From Duganella sp. BJB480 (lineage in GTDB: Bacteria > Pseudomonadota > Gammaproteobacteria > Burkholderiales > Burkholderiaceae_D): a stretch of DNA of 64,000 nt. Under the pieces are notes generated by a model. The model was not told where the DNA came from and searched no databases. It saw only the letters and a list, made by a program, of their open reading frames with translations. The stretch's first letter is position 1, and each line of letters opens with the position of its first letter. Made by a program: the position numbers and the translations under genes. The stretch spans positions 62,001-126,000 of the forward strand of contig QVIN01000013.1 in NCBI GenBank assembly GCA_003416985.1, written 5' to 3'. Shown one piece after another: positions 8,431-15,824 of the stretch.

Positions 8431-9704
8431 TGCACACCATGAAAAAACTGAACCAAGCGATCCTTACCGCCGCGCTGGCACTGGCCGCCAGCGGCGTCCA
8501 CGCCCAGATGCGGATCGAAATTTCCGGCGTCGGCAGCAACCAGATTCCGGTCGCCGTGGCCGGCTTCGCGGACGAGAACATCGCGCCGCAACAGATCTCC
8601 GCCATCATCAAGGCCGACCTGGAGCGCAGCGGCGCCTTCAAGCTGATCGACGCCGGCGTGATCACCAGCATGAACAACATCGACTACGGCACCTGGAAGG
8701 CCAAGGGCGCCGACGCGCTGGTGGTCGGCACCGTCGCCAAATCGGCGGCCGGCGACTATGAAGTGCGCTACAAGCTGTTCGACACCGTCAAGCAAAGCGA
8801 GCTGTCGCAACTGAACGTGGCGCGCGCGCCGCAGTTCACCCGCCTGACCGCGCACAACATCGCCGACGACGTGTTCCTGAAACTGACCGGCATCCGCGGC
8901 GCCTTCTCCACCCGCATCGCCTACGTCAAGGAGTACGACAAGCGCCACTACGAACTGCTGGTGGCCGACGCCGACGGCGAAGGCGAACAGATGGCGCTGC
9001 GCTCGAACGAGCCGATCATCTCGCCGTCCTGGTCGCCGGACGGCACCAAGGTCGCCTACGTCTCGTTCGAACAGAAGAAGCCGGTGGTCTACGTGCAGAA
9101 CCTGGTCAACCGCGCGCGCACCGTGGTCGCCAACGAAAAAGGCAGCAACTCGTCGCCGGTGTGGGCGCAGAGCGGCAACAAGCTGGCCGTGTCGCTGTCC
9201 AAGGACGGCCACACGCAGATCTACACGGTCAACGCCGACGGCGGCAACCTCAAGCGCGTCTCCAACAGCGCCGGCATCGATTCCGAGGCCAACTTCGCGC
9301 CCGACGGCAGCATCTACTTCATGAGCGACCGCAGCGGCGGCCCGCAGATCTACCGCATGAACGCCGACGGCGGCGAGGCCAAGCGCGTCACCTTCACCGG
9401 CAACTACAACATCAGCCCGCGCGTGTCGGCCGACGGCAAGACCCTGGCCTACATCTCCCGCCGCGACGGCAACTACCAGCTGTACGTGATGGACCTGGCC
9501 AGCGGCCAGGAACAGCGCCTGTCCGACAGCACCGACGACCAGTATCCAAGCTTTGCCCCCAACGGCAAATACATCATGTACGCCACTCAAGCCGGCGGCC
9601 GCAAATCGCTGGCTGTGGTCTCGGTGGATGGACGTGTAAAGCAACGCCTGACCACACAGGCGGGCAACATCAAGGAGCCCACCTGGGGTCCATTCATGCA
9701 GTAA
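8430..9704 (+). CDS. tolB: Tol-Pal system beta-propeller protein TolB
   Basis: 424 residues. Signal peptide (AILTAALALAASGVHAQ), an N-terminal domain starting MRIEISGVGSNQIPVAV, then a six-bladed WD40-like propeller with repeats of the form SPSWSPDGTKVAYVSF, NFAPDGSIYFMSDRSGGPQIY and SPRVSADGKTLAYISRR. TolB is periplasmic and shuttles between Pal, TolA and Lpp-type partners. The ATG at 8430 has AAGGA nine bases upstream, which favours it over the ATG at 8439. Confidence 0.97.
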   Translation: MHTMKKLNQAILTAALALAASGVHAQMRIEISGVGSNQIPVAVAGFADENIAPQQISAIIKADLERSGAFKLIDAGVITSMNNIDYGTWKAKGADALVVGTVAKSAAGDYEVRYKLFDTVKQSELSQLNVARAPQFTRLTAHNIADDVFLKLTGIRGAFSTRIAYVKEYDKRHYELLVADADGEGEQMALRSNEPIISPSWSPDGTKVAYVSFEQKKPVVYVQNLVNRARTVVANEKGSNSSPVWAQSGNKLAVSLSKDGHTQIYTVNADGGNLKRVSNSAGIDSEANFAPDGSIYFMSDRSGGPQIYRMNADGGEAKRVTFTGNYNISPRVSADGKTLAYISRRDGNYQLYVMDLASGQEQRLSDSTDDQYPSFAPNGKYIMYATQAGGRKSLAVVSVDGRVKQRLTTQAGNIKEPTWGPFMQ

Positions 9705-9733
9705 CTTTTACCTTTCATCTCTAGGAGAATCAA

Positions 9734-10267
9734 ATGCGTAAACTCAGCAGCCTCGCTTTCATCGTCACCACCGCCGCCATCCTGTCCGCCTGCTCGTCGA
9801 CCCCGGTCAAGATCGCCGAGCCGGCCAAGGTGGAAGAGCGTCAAGTCGACACCAAACCGCAGCCGCAGGCTGATACCCGCACCGTCGCCCCGGTCGAAAC
9901 CAAATCGCTGGATCCGCTGGACGATCCAAAAGGCGTGCTGGCCAACCGCAGCGTGTACTTCGACTTCGACAGCTACGTCGTGCGCGACGACGGCAAGCCA
10001 GTGGTGGAAAACCACTCGGCCTACCTGGCCAAGAACAAGGCCCGCTCGATCCTGATCCAAGGTAACACCGACGAACGCGGCGGCGCCGAGTACAACCTGG
10101 CCCTGGGCCAGAAGCGCGCCGAAGCCGTGCGCAAGGCCATGACCACGCTGGGCGTGTCGGAATCGCAGATCGAAGCCGTTTCGCTGGGCAAGGAGAAACC
10201 TAAAGCCTCCGGCTCGAACGAAGAAGCATGGGCGCAAAACCGTCGTGCAGACATCGTCTACAAGTAA
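9734..10267 (+). CDS. pal: Peptidoglycan-associated lipoprotein Pal
   Basis: 177 residues. Lipoprotein signal with lipobox ILSAC (Cys 21). The C-terminal OmpA-like domain holds YFDFDSYVV, then ILIQGNTDERGGAEYNLALG with the Asp and Arg that bind meso-diaminopimelate, and ends NRRADIVYK. Pal tethers the outer membrane to peptidoglycan and to TolB. A clear AGGAG site precedes the ATG. Confidence 0.98.
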   Translation: MRKLSSLAFIVTTAAILSACSSTPVKIAEPAKVEERQVDTKPQPQADTRTVAPVETKSLDPLDDPKGVLANRSVYFDFDSYVVRDDGKPVVENHSAYLAKNKARSILIQGNTDERGGAEYNLALGQKRAEAVRKAMTTLGVSESQIEAVSLGKEKPKASGSNEEAWAQNRRADIVYK

Positions 10268-10305
10268 TCGAAAGCACTACCCTTTTGCCGGGTGACAGGC
10301 ATAAT

Positions 10306-10343
10306 ACGGGGCGGCACGCGGAAAACACCGCGTCCCGCCCCGT
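10306..10343 (+). terminator. Strong hairpin between pal and cpoB
   Basis: Arms of 9 plus 6 base pairs, GC-rich and interrupted by one C-C mismatch, enclose a six-base loop. The following bases (TTCCTATTAG) are only weakly T-rich. It may trim transcription between pal and cpoB or protect the upstream message. Confidence 0.5.
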
Positions 10344-10374
10344 TTCCTATTAGATTTGTGTGAAAGCGTCCGAC

Positions 10375-11130
10375 ATGAAGAAACTCTCCAAATCCGGCCT
10401 GAGCGCCGTCCTGCTGGCCGCACTGACCTGGCTGCCGCTGCAAGCCCATGCCGGGCTGTTCGACGACGACGAAGCCCGCAAGGCCCTGCTCGACCTGCGC
10501 GCCAAGGTCGAAGCCATGCGCGCCGAGCTGAACGCCCGCATCGACACCAAGTCCGACAAGTCCAGCACGCTGGACCTGGTCTCGCAAAACGAAATGACGC
10601 TGCAGGAAGTGGCCAAGCTGCGCGGCCAGATCGAAGTGCTGAGCAACGAGCTGGCCAACGCGCAAAAGCGCCAGAAAGATTTCTATGTCGACCTCGACGC
10701 CCGCCTGCGCAAGCTGGAGCCGCGCGAAGTGACCATCGACGGCAAGACCGCGCAAGTGGACCCGAGCGAACAGCGCACCTATGAGGCCGCCTGGCAGACC
10801 TTCAAGTCCGGCGACTACAAGGCGGCGGGCACCGCGTTCACCGAATTCGTGCAGCGCTATCCTGGCTCCAGCTACGCGCCGGCCGCGCAGTACTACCTGG
10901 GCAGCTCCTACTTCGCGCAGCGCGACTGCAAGAGCGCCATCGCGGCCCAGCAGCAGGTACTGAAGAACTACGCCGACAGCCCGAAGGCGCCGGAAGCCAT
11001 GCTCATCATCGCCAGCTGCCAGACCGAGCTGAAAGACAAGGCTGCCAAGAAAACGCTGCAGGACCTGATCAAGACCTATCCTGACTCGTCGGCAGCGGCG
11101 ACGGCCAAGGAACGCCTCGGCGGCAAATAA
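10375..11130 (+). CDS. cpoB: Tol-Pal associated cell division coordinator CpoB (YbgF)
   Basis: About 251 residues. Signal peptide (LSAVLLAALTWLPLQAHA), an N-terminal coiled coil (about 30-115) used for trimerisation, then tetratricopeptide repeats (AWQTFKSGDYKAAGTAFTEF, YYLGSSYFAQRDCKSAIAAQ and a third). CpoB links Tol-Pal to the peptidoglycan synthase PBP1B at septation. Last gene of the operon; I chose MKKLSKSG at 10375 over an upstream GTG-type start because it begins the signal peptide. Confidence 0.94.
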   Translation: MKKLSKSGLSAVLLAALTWLPLQAHAGLFDDDEARKALLDLRAKVEAMRAELNARIDTKSDKSSTLDLVSQNEMTLQEVAKLRGQIEVLSNELANAQKRQKDFYVDLDARLRKLEPREVTIDGKTAQVDPSEQRTYEAAWQTFKSGDYKAAGTAFTEFVQRYPGSSYAPAAQYYLGSSYFAQRDCKSAIAAQQQVLKNYADSPKAPEAMLIIASCQTELKDKAAKKTLQDLIKTYPDSSAAATAKERLGGK

Positions 11131-11144
11131 TTACTTGGGGGTAT

Positions 11145-11174
11145 TTGACAGCCGGACTCATTACCCCCTATAAT
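11145..11174 (+). promoter_or_regulatory. Consensus sigma-70 promoter for the tRNA-Lys pair
   Basis: TTGACA (11145-11150) and TATAAT (11169-11174) with an 18-base spacer; both boxes match the consensus perfectly. Transcription would start about 8 bases before the first tRNA. Confidence 0.85.
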
Positions 11175-11187
11175 CTCGCTTCTTCGG

Positions 11188-11263
11188 GGGTCGTTAGCTC
11201 AGCTGGTAGAGCAGCGGACTTTTAATCCGTTGGTCGCAGGTTCGAATCCCGCACGGCCTACCA
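11188..11263 (+). tRNA. tRNA-Lys (anticodon TTT), copy 1
   Basis: 76 bases with encoded CCA. Acceptor arms GGGTCGT and ACGGCCT pair (a G-U at 1:72), D-loop AGCTCAGCTGGTAGAGC, anticodon loop CTTTTAA and T-arm GCAGGTTCGAATCCCGC are all present. Confidence 0.97.
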
Positions 11264-11292
11264 TTCGAAGAAAACCAAGGTATCGCACCTTT

Positions 11293-11368
11293 GGGTCGTT
11301 AGCTCAGCTGGTAGAGCAGCGGACTTTTAATCCGTTGGTCGCAGGTTCGAATCCCGCACGGCCTACCA
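11293..11368 (+). tRNA. tRNA-Lys (anticodon TTT), copy 2
   Basis: 76 bases, identical to copy 1 over the whole tRNA, 29 bases downstream. It is most likely on the same transcript, ended by the hairpin at 11391-11423. Confidence 0.97.
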
Positions 11369-11390
11369 CGAATACAGTAGTAGTTAAATC

Positions 11391-11423
11391 AAGGAGTTAC
11401 GAGTGATCGTAGCTCCTTTTTTT
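11391..11423 (+). terminator. Rho-independent terminator after tRNA-Lys genes
   Basis: Arms AAGGAGTTACG and CGTAGCTCCTT (one G-U) around a 6-base loop, followed by a run of seven to eight T. Confidence 0.88.
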
Positions 11424-11533
11424 ACGTCCGTTTCGGCCCCGGCTTTCGGGGCTTGCGACAGATTTGTGCCGCGCAGGAGTTCGCCCACCACCGGTCCTTA
11501 CCGGGTCCGCATCGCCATCAAATATGGCGTGCA

Positions 11534-11680
11534 TCAAGGAATGCCGAGCCACTCCTTGAGCACGACGCCCATGCGCGTCTGCCAGCCATCGCCGGTGGCC
11601 TTCAACCAGTAACATCGCCACATCAAACCGGATCGTCCTGTTTTGCCCGGACCTCGCCCCTGGTGCGCAGCCAAACGATT
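11534..11680 (-). pseudogene. Remnant of a BrnA-type (DUF4415) antitoxin gene, frameshifted
   Basis: On the minus strand one frame reads NRTIRFDVAM and, after a shift at about 11611-11613, the neighbouring frame continues WLKATGDGWQTRMGVVLKEW and stops at 11534-11536. Joined, these match the C-terminal DNA-binding part of BrnA antitoxins (consensus of the form TIRxDxDVLxWFKATGxGWQTRMN). One inserted base, probably an extra T, explains the shift. No BrnT toxin gene lies upstream, where a TetR gene now begins. I read this as the decayed end of a toxin-antitoxin locus. Identification is by motif recall, not by a search. Confidence 0.55.
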
Positions 11681-11709
11681 CCGGCACAATTCGCTTGCGT
11701 GAAACAGTC

Positions 11710-11721
11710 GTTACATGTAAC
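11710..11721. promoter_or_regulatory. 12-base perfect palindrome, probable operator of the TetR gene
   Basis: GTTACATGTAAC lies 10 bases before the ATG of the TetR regulator and overlaps the position of a likely -10 region. TetR repressors commonly bind such palindromes to control themselves and a neighbour. Confidence 0.5.
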
Positions 11722-11730
11722 ATCCGTTTC

Positions 11731-12270
11731 ATGAGCAGACGAGATGAACTTCGCGACAAAGCGCTTGATTATTTTCTGGACCATGGTCTGGCTGAATTAT
11801 CGCTGCGGCCACTGGCCGAACAAATCGGAACCAGTGCCCGTTTATTGATCTATCACTTCGAGTCCAAGGAAAGACTGATTACGGTCGTGATGGATCAAGT
11901 GCGCTCCCGCATGCAGCAATCGTTGATGGAGATGATGCTGGCAGCCCGAGGCGAAGCGGGCATGGAGTCGTTTTGGTGCTGGGTGACCGCCAAGGACAAT
12001 ATTCGCTATGTCCGCTTGCTGTTTGAAGTCCAGGTACTGGCACTGCAAAACCCGGCAAGCTATGGCCAATTCCTATCCGATACCAGCTCCAGCTGGCTGG
12101 GAGTGCTGGAACACTGCATCCCTGAGTCAGCCGATCGCCGCACCATCGCAACTTTATGCGGTGCCGTGATCGACGGACTGGTGCTGGACTATATGAGCAC
12201 TGGCGACTTCGATCGCACTACCGCCGCATTGAAATTTTTCGTTTCGCTGTTAAGTCGATACAGCGAATAA
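11731..12270 (+). CDS. TetR/AcrR family transcriptional regulator
   Basis: About 179 residues. The N-terminal helix-turn-helix is typical: RDELRDKALDYFLDHGLAELSLRPLAEQIGTSARLLIYHFESKERL. The C-terminal ligand domain is not assignable by eye. I prefer the ATG at 11731 over an upstream ATG-like start at 11695, because the latter would put the palindrome GTTACATGTAAC inside the gene. It is followed after 32 bases by a CPBP-family protease on the same strand, a likely target. GC content is lower than in the surrounding core genes. Confidence 0.85.
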   Translation: MSRRDELRDKALDYFLDHGLAELSLRPLAEQIGTSARLLIYHFESKERLITVVMDQVRSRMQQSLMEMMLAARGEAGMESFWCWVTAKDNIRYVRLLFEVQVLALQNPASYGQFLSDTSSSWLGVLEHCIPESADRRTIATLCGAVIDGLVLDYMSTGDFDRTTAALKFFVSLLSRYSE

Positions 12271-12302
12271 TTCAGTCACACATCGTAAGAAAGTAGCCTG
12301 AT

Positions 12303-13055
12303 ATGAACAGTCTCGATGACGCCTCAACAACTGTGATGAACAAAACAGAAAATCCAAAAAACTTATTGGCCTCGCCCAGACATACATTGACTCTATTTGG
12401 CATTCTGGCGATGTTGATGGCGGCCGGCGTGCTGAACTCTTCAAAAAAAAATTCTGCTAGCCATGTGCCGGATGCGACGCAAATGATCATGAACGACCTG
12501 ATCATGATCGGCCTGCTGTGGTTATGGGTAGTTTTTATTTACAGAGGCATGAAGGAGCGTAGCCGTTCAATCTTGGAGTTTTTCGAATTAAAGTCATTCA
12601 CGCCGACCAAACTCCTCAGTGACTTTGCCTATGCTGCACTTGCCTTCGCACTGATCTATGCGTGTTCAATCGGGGTGCATCATTTCTTGCCGGACCACAC
12701 TTCGCAATCGAACAATCCGCTTCTTTCTTCCCAACCGGACGGGTTATTGGGAGTAGCTGTCTGGTTATGCATATCAATCAGTGCCGGCATCAGTGAAGAG
12801 ATCGTGTTTCGAGGTTATCTTCAACGCCAACTCGCTTCGATGACTGGACGGGTCGGCATCGCTATCTTGGCTCAGGGTGTCGCATTCGGAATCGGACACG
12901 CATATGAAGGACTTAATTCAGTCTTGGCAATCATGCTGCATGGCCTGTTCCTGGGCATTCTCGCCCATTGGCGCGGCAATATTCGTGCGGGAATTATTGA
13001 GCATGCGGCGTGGGATATTCTCGCCGGATTCGGATTGCTTAGTGCGAATTGGTAA
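12303..13055 (+). CDS. CPBP family intramembrane glutamic endopeptidase (CAAX/ABI type)
   Basis: 250 residues with six or more hydrophobic helices. The CPBP motifs are present: EEIVFRGYLQ (Glu 165, Glu 166, Arg 170), FGIGHAYEG (His 199) and the later HAAWD (His 234, Asp 238). In bacteria such proteins act in bacteriocin immunity, surface protein sorting or as CAAX-protease-like enzymes; the role here is unknown. It follows the TetR gene and probably shares its transcript. Codon use is AT-richer than the chromosome average. Confidence 0.82.
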   Translation: MNSLDDASTTVMNKTENPKNLLASPRHTLTLFGILAMLMAAGVLNSSKKNSASHVPDATQMIMNDLIMIGLLWLWVVFIYRGMKERSRSILEFFELKSFTPTKLLSDFAYAALAFALIYACSIGVHHFLPDHTSQSNNPLLSSQPDGLLGVAVWLCISISAGISEEIVFRGYLQRQLASMTGRVGIAILAQGVAFGIGHAYEGLNSVLAIMLHGLFLGILAHWRGNIRAGIIEHAAWDILAGFGLLSANW

Positions 13056-13312
13056 AATACGGTCATGGCATGAGCTGTGACGGATTTGTGACGAGCTTAT
13101 TGAGCATCGGCGTTTGATGCCCTTGGCCACATTTGAGAACGACACGCGGCAAGCCTTGTAAGCGACTGATTTTTAGGGGCGGAAGCGTCGCGGCCGGTGC
13201 TCTCACGGGATTGGCGTGCAGACCTGGCACGCCGGTATGTGTGAGAATAGCTGCGTTTGTCGGAGGTGCTCTCGCGGCCTTCGGCGTTGGTTTTATATGG
13301 TAGAGCAATCTC

Positions 13313-13642
13313 GTGAGATTACTTTCGACATCGGAATTCGCGACAAGGCTGGCGACGCCTTACACGGATGCGGCGTTGGCAACTTCCGAGCTACTGCTGG
13401 ACGCCAAGCCCACCGGGCTGATCGTGACGGGAGCCGTGCTGGAAGCGGCTGTGGAATGGCGTGGCTATCGCATTGCCTTCCTCACCGACCGAAAACTCGA
13501 ATTCTTCAGGCACTTCCGAATTGAAGGCAAGCCACAGCCGGAAAGCGCGAGCGGGATTTCAGCGCAGTCCGAGACGACAGCGCGGACGCAGGCTTTAACC
13601 CCACTACCACGCCGGGACAGCTTCTCATGTATAACAACCTGA
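13313..13642 (+). CDS. Hypothetical protein upstream of MepA-like hydrolase (possibly frameshifted)
   Basis: 109 codons from a GTG start. The central part (TSELLLDAKPTGLIVTGAVLEAAVEWRG, then YRIAFLTD) looks like real, conserved protein: regular hydrophobic pattern and a FLTD block I associate with small proteins found beside MepA-like effectors. After FLTD the sequence turns into low-quality Ser/Thr/Arg-rich residues, so the natural C-terminus may have been lost by a frameshift. The end overlaps the next gene by 16 bases. Function unknown; homology rests on recall only. Confidence 0.4.
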   Translation: MRLLSTSEFATRLATPYTDAALATSELLLDAKPTGLIVTGAVLEAAVEWRGYRIAFLTDRKLEFFRHFRIEGKPQPESASGISAQSETTARTQALTPLPRRDSFSCITT

Positions 13643-14424
13643 CTTCCGTGACGAAGCGAGCTAGAACGCAAACATCTAACGAGGTGCCGCACACCGGTGC
13701 CTTGGCCATTCGATCCTGCCTGTGGCTCAGGCACCAAATCCTGAAAGCCACGGTGCTGTTTGCGCTTCCGCTGGCGCTGGCCAATGCCAGCACGTGCTAC
13801 GGCACGCCGGCGAACGGCCGGCTGCAAGACGGCGTGCAGCTTCCTGCTCAGGGAAAGAACTTTGTTCCCTACAGTAGTGTCGGCGTCGCGCTGGGCCGGA
13901 CCTATGTGCATCAGAGCATCCGCGATATCGTGGTCGCCGCATACGACGCCGTGTACCTGGCCGCGCCAGACAAGCGCTTCATGTACGGCGAAACAGGGCT
14001 GGCCAACGGCGGGCAAATCAAGCCGCATCACACTCATCAGGCTGGGCTATCGGTCGATTTCATGGTCCCGGTCCTCGACAGCAAGAACCAGCCGACGCTG
14101 CTGCCGTCGAATGCGCTGAACAAGTTTGGCTATGGTCTTGAATTTGACGCGAATGGCGTGCTGGGTGACCTGCATATCGACTTTGATGCCATCGCGGAGC
14201 ATCTGCACCAGTTGGCCGACGCGGCAGAAAAACGCCATGTGAAAATCGAACGGGTGATCTTCCAAAAAGAACTCGCGGCGCGGCTGTTCCAGACATCGCG
14301 CGGACGCGATCTGCGCACCACCCTGCCCTTCATGAAAACCACGCCGTGGGTCAGGCACGATGAACACTATCATGTGGACTTCTCGCTGCCGTGCCGTCCA
14401 CTTGGCGCCTACCGCGGGCCATAG
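13627..14424 (+). CDS. Penicillin-insensitive murein endopeptidase (MepA-like, LAS metallopeptidase)
   Basis: 265 residues. A hydrophobic segment at about 39-55 (ATVLFALPLALANAST) could be a signal or anchor. The zinc-site pattern of MepA is complete: HHTHQAGLSVD gives H134, H137 and D144, and EHYHVDF gives H247 and H249. The early CYGTPANGRLQDGVQLP block is also MepA-like. Enzymes of this family cut D-Ala-meso-DAP cross-links in peptidoglycan. Here it is not near cell-wall genes but is followed by a BPSL0067-family protein and an STY0301-family protein, which suggests use as a secreted antibacterial effector rather than housekeeping. The start is uncertain. Confidence 0.8.
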   Translation: MYNNLTSVTKRARTQTSNEVPHTGALAIRSCLWLRHQILKATVLFALPLALANASTCYGTPANGRLQDGVQLPAQGKNFVPYSSVGVALGRTYVHQSIRDIVVAAYDAVYLAAPDKRFMYGETGLANGGQIKPHHTHQAGLSVDFMVPVLDSKNQPTLLPSNALNKFGYGLEFDANGVLGDLHIDFDAIAEHLHQLADAAEKRHVKIERVIFQKELAARLFQTSRGRDLRTTLPFMKTTPWVRHDEHYHVDFSLPCRPLGAYRGP

Positions 14425-14529
14425 GGCAAACTCGTGAGGTTACTTTCCCCCCCTCGGGTTTGAGACATCACAATCCACTGCGCTCCGGTAGCTCCGACAA
14501 TCAATTTTCCCCTTTGTCAGGAGCCTATA

Positions 14530-14937
14530 ATGAACTTCATTTATCCCAAAGCCGCATCGCTGGAAGGCGCGACCAAGGTAGGAACAAAAGACTGCGTCGC
14601 CTTGGTTCAACACTACGCCCACGCTCCAAATCATCTGGCATGGCGACCGGGAGAAAAGGTCTTGGACAATAAGAGCATTCGACCTGGGGCCGCTATAGCG
14701 ACTTTTGAAAATGGCCGCTATCCTGGTCGCCCCAAAGGTAATCATGCTGCGCTCTACTTGCGCCCAGGCCCACCAGGAGATGGCTTTTGGGTGATCGATC
14801 AATGGAAAGACGACACAACAAAGAAAACAATTTCCGCTCGCTATATTCCTTCCCTTCATCAGCCTCAAAGCAAGAACGGCACCTGGTATAGAGCAAGCGA
14901 CAATGCGGATGCTTTTTACGTTATCGAAACGAGGTAG
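14530..14937 (+). CDS. BPSL0067 family protein (NlpC/P60-like putative peptidoglycan amidase effector)
   Basis: 135 residues, no signal peptide. Starts MNFIYPKAASLEGATKVGTK, then DCVALVQHYA with a likely catalytic Cys 22, NGRYPGRPKGNHAALYL with His 72, and FWVIDQW with a possible third residue Asp 90. This Cys-His arrangement and the overall order match BPSL0067-family proteins, which resemble type VI secretion amidase effectors (Tae). A clear AGGAG precedes the ATG. It is eight bases from a gene for a small exported protein of the STY0301 family, the expected immunity partner. Lack of a signal peptide fits delivery by a secretion machine. No T6SS structural gene is in the window. Confidence 0.8.
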   Translation: MNFIYPKAASLEGATKVGTKDCVALVQHYAHAPNHLAWRPGEKVLDNKSIRPGAAIATFENGRYPGRPKGNHAALYLRPGPPGDGFWVIDQWKDDTTKKTISARYIPSLHQPQSKNGTWYRASDNADAFYVIETR

Positions 14938-14945
14938 ACGAAGCA

Positions 14946-15392
14946 ATGCGAATATCCAGCTACAAACTACTGCTCGCAACTATTCCCGTGCTTGCAGCGA
15001 CGCCGGCCCTCGCGGCAGAGCACAACATTGAGTGTCCTGCTCAACTCCCCCAGGATGCGCTTCAAGTCGTCCATCCGCCAAGCGGCTGGACGGCGTTTGT
15101 GCCTACCGCATTACGGCTATCCTCGGTGGCGATGATGAACGGCCCACCTTCCAAAATGGCGATACTCAAGCCAGACGAAATCAAACAGCAAAAGAATAAG
15201 AAACAGGTCAGCTGGCAAGACCTGAACGACGGACCGGCGCCAGGCGGAAAATGGATAGCCTGTAACTACGGCGCCGGAAATAACGACGTCATCCTGTCCA
15301 GAAAAATCGATGACAAGACCAGCCAATGCACCGTGACCTATACTGGCACTCAGCCAGGCGAGCGCGACATCGCCATCGTTTGCAGTTGGTGA
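14946..15392 (+). CDS. STY0301 family periplasmic protein, probable immunity protein of the upstream amidase
   Basis: 148 residues. Signal peptide (YKLLLATIPVLAATPALAA). The mature part has four or more cysteines (IECPAQ, IACNYG, SQCTVT, IVCSW) likely to form disulfides, and the STY0301 pattern CPAQL...GWTAF. Proteins of this family sit directly behind BPSL0067-type genes. A periplasmic location is what an inhibitor of a peptidoglycan amidase needs. The immunity role is inferred from context. Confidence 0.72.
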   Translation: MRISSYKLLLATIPVLAATPALAAEHNIECPAQLPQDALQVVHPPSGWTAFVPTALRLSSVAMMNGPPSKMAILKPDEIKQQKNKKQVSWQDLNDGPAPGGKWIACNYGAGNNDVILSRKIDDKTSQCTVTYTGTQPGERDIAIVCSW

Positions 15393-15442
15393 TTCGGCGA
15401 GCCGTATAGCGGTCCAGCCACCTGCTCACCGTTTGCAGAAAC

Positions 15443-15458
15443 ATACAAAATCTTGTAT
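15443..15458. promoter_or_regulatory. Inverted repeat, probable operator of the HigBA-like operon
   Basis: ATACAA and TTGTAT flank a 4-base spacer, ten bases before the toxin ATG at 15468. The right arm with following bases could form part of the -10 box. Autoregulation by the antitoxin is the rule for this class. Confidence 0.55.
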
Positions 15459-15467
15459 AACCATATT

Positions 15468-15824
15468 ATGGCGAATGCGACGAAATTTGCTTCCAAGCCT
15501 GTGGAGTTTCGTGGCAGTTCCCTGGATGATTTACGCGCCTTCCCGACCTTAGCCCGGCGTGAAGCAGGCCACCAGATTGACCTCGTGCAGAACGGGAAGG
15601 AGCCGGATGACTGGAAGCCGATGGCAACCGCTATCGGACCGGGTGCCAAGGAAATACGCATTCGAGATGAAACTGGGGCATTCAGGGTGATTTATGTAGC
15701 AAAGTTCGACGATGCCATCTATGTGCTGCACTGTTTTCAGAAGAAAACCGAGCAAACCAGTAAGCCCGATATTGATCTGGCCGGGAAACGCTACCGTGAT
15801 TTGAAGAGGGAGTTGGGAAAATGA
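15468..15824 (+). CDS. higB: HigB-like toxin (RelE/ParE superfamily, phage Gp49-like)
   Basis: 118 residues. Motifs of Gp49-like toxins: RREAGHQIDLVQNGKEPDDW, KEIRIRDETGAFRVIYVAKF and VLHCFQKKTEQT, then a C-terminal basic helix. Such toxins are ribosome-dependent mRNA nucleases. Toxin comes first and antitoxin second, the order of higBA-type loci. The next gene starts inside its stop codon (ATGA overlap). I used the ATG at 15468; a TTG at 15453 in frame lies inside the inverted repeat and is unlikely. Confidence 0.88.
   Translation: MANATKFASKPVEFRGSSLDDLRAFPTLARREAGHQIDLVQNGKEPDDWKPMATAIGPGAKEIRIRDETGAFRVIYVAKFDDAIYVLHCFQKKTEQTSKPDIDLAGKRYRDLKRELGK

Noticed and set aside
11397-11759. 120-codon minus-strand frame behind the tRNA genes
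   Set aside because: Part of it is one frame of the broken BrnA-like gene; as a whole it runs through a terminator and a promoter and is not a real protein.
13133-13303. 56-codon frame from a TTG start with a hydrophobic end (AAFVGGALAAFGVGFIW)
   Set aside because: It is placed nine bases before the small gene at 13313 and could be real, but it has no ATG or GTG start and no family match, so support is too thin for a gene call.
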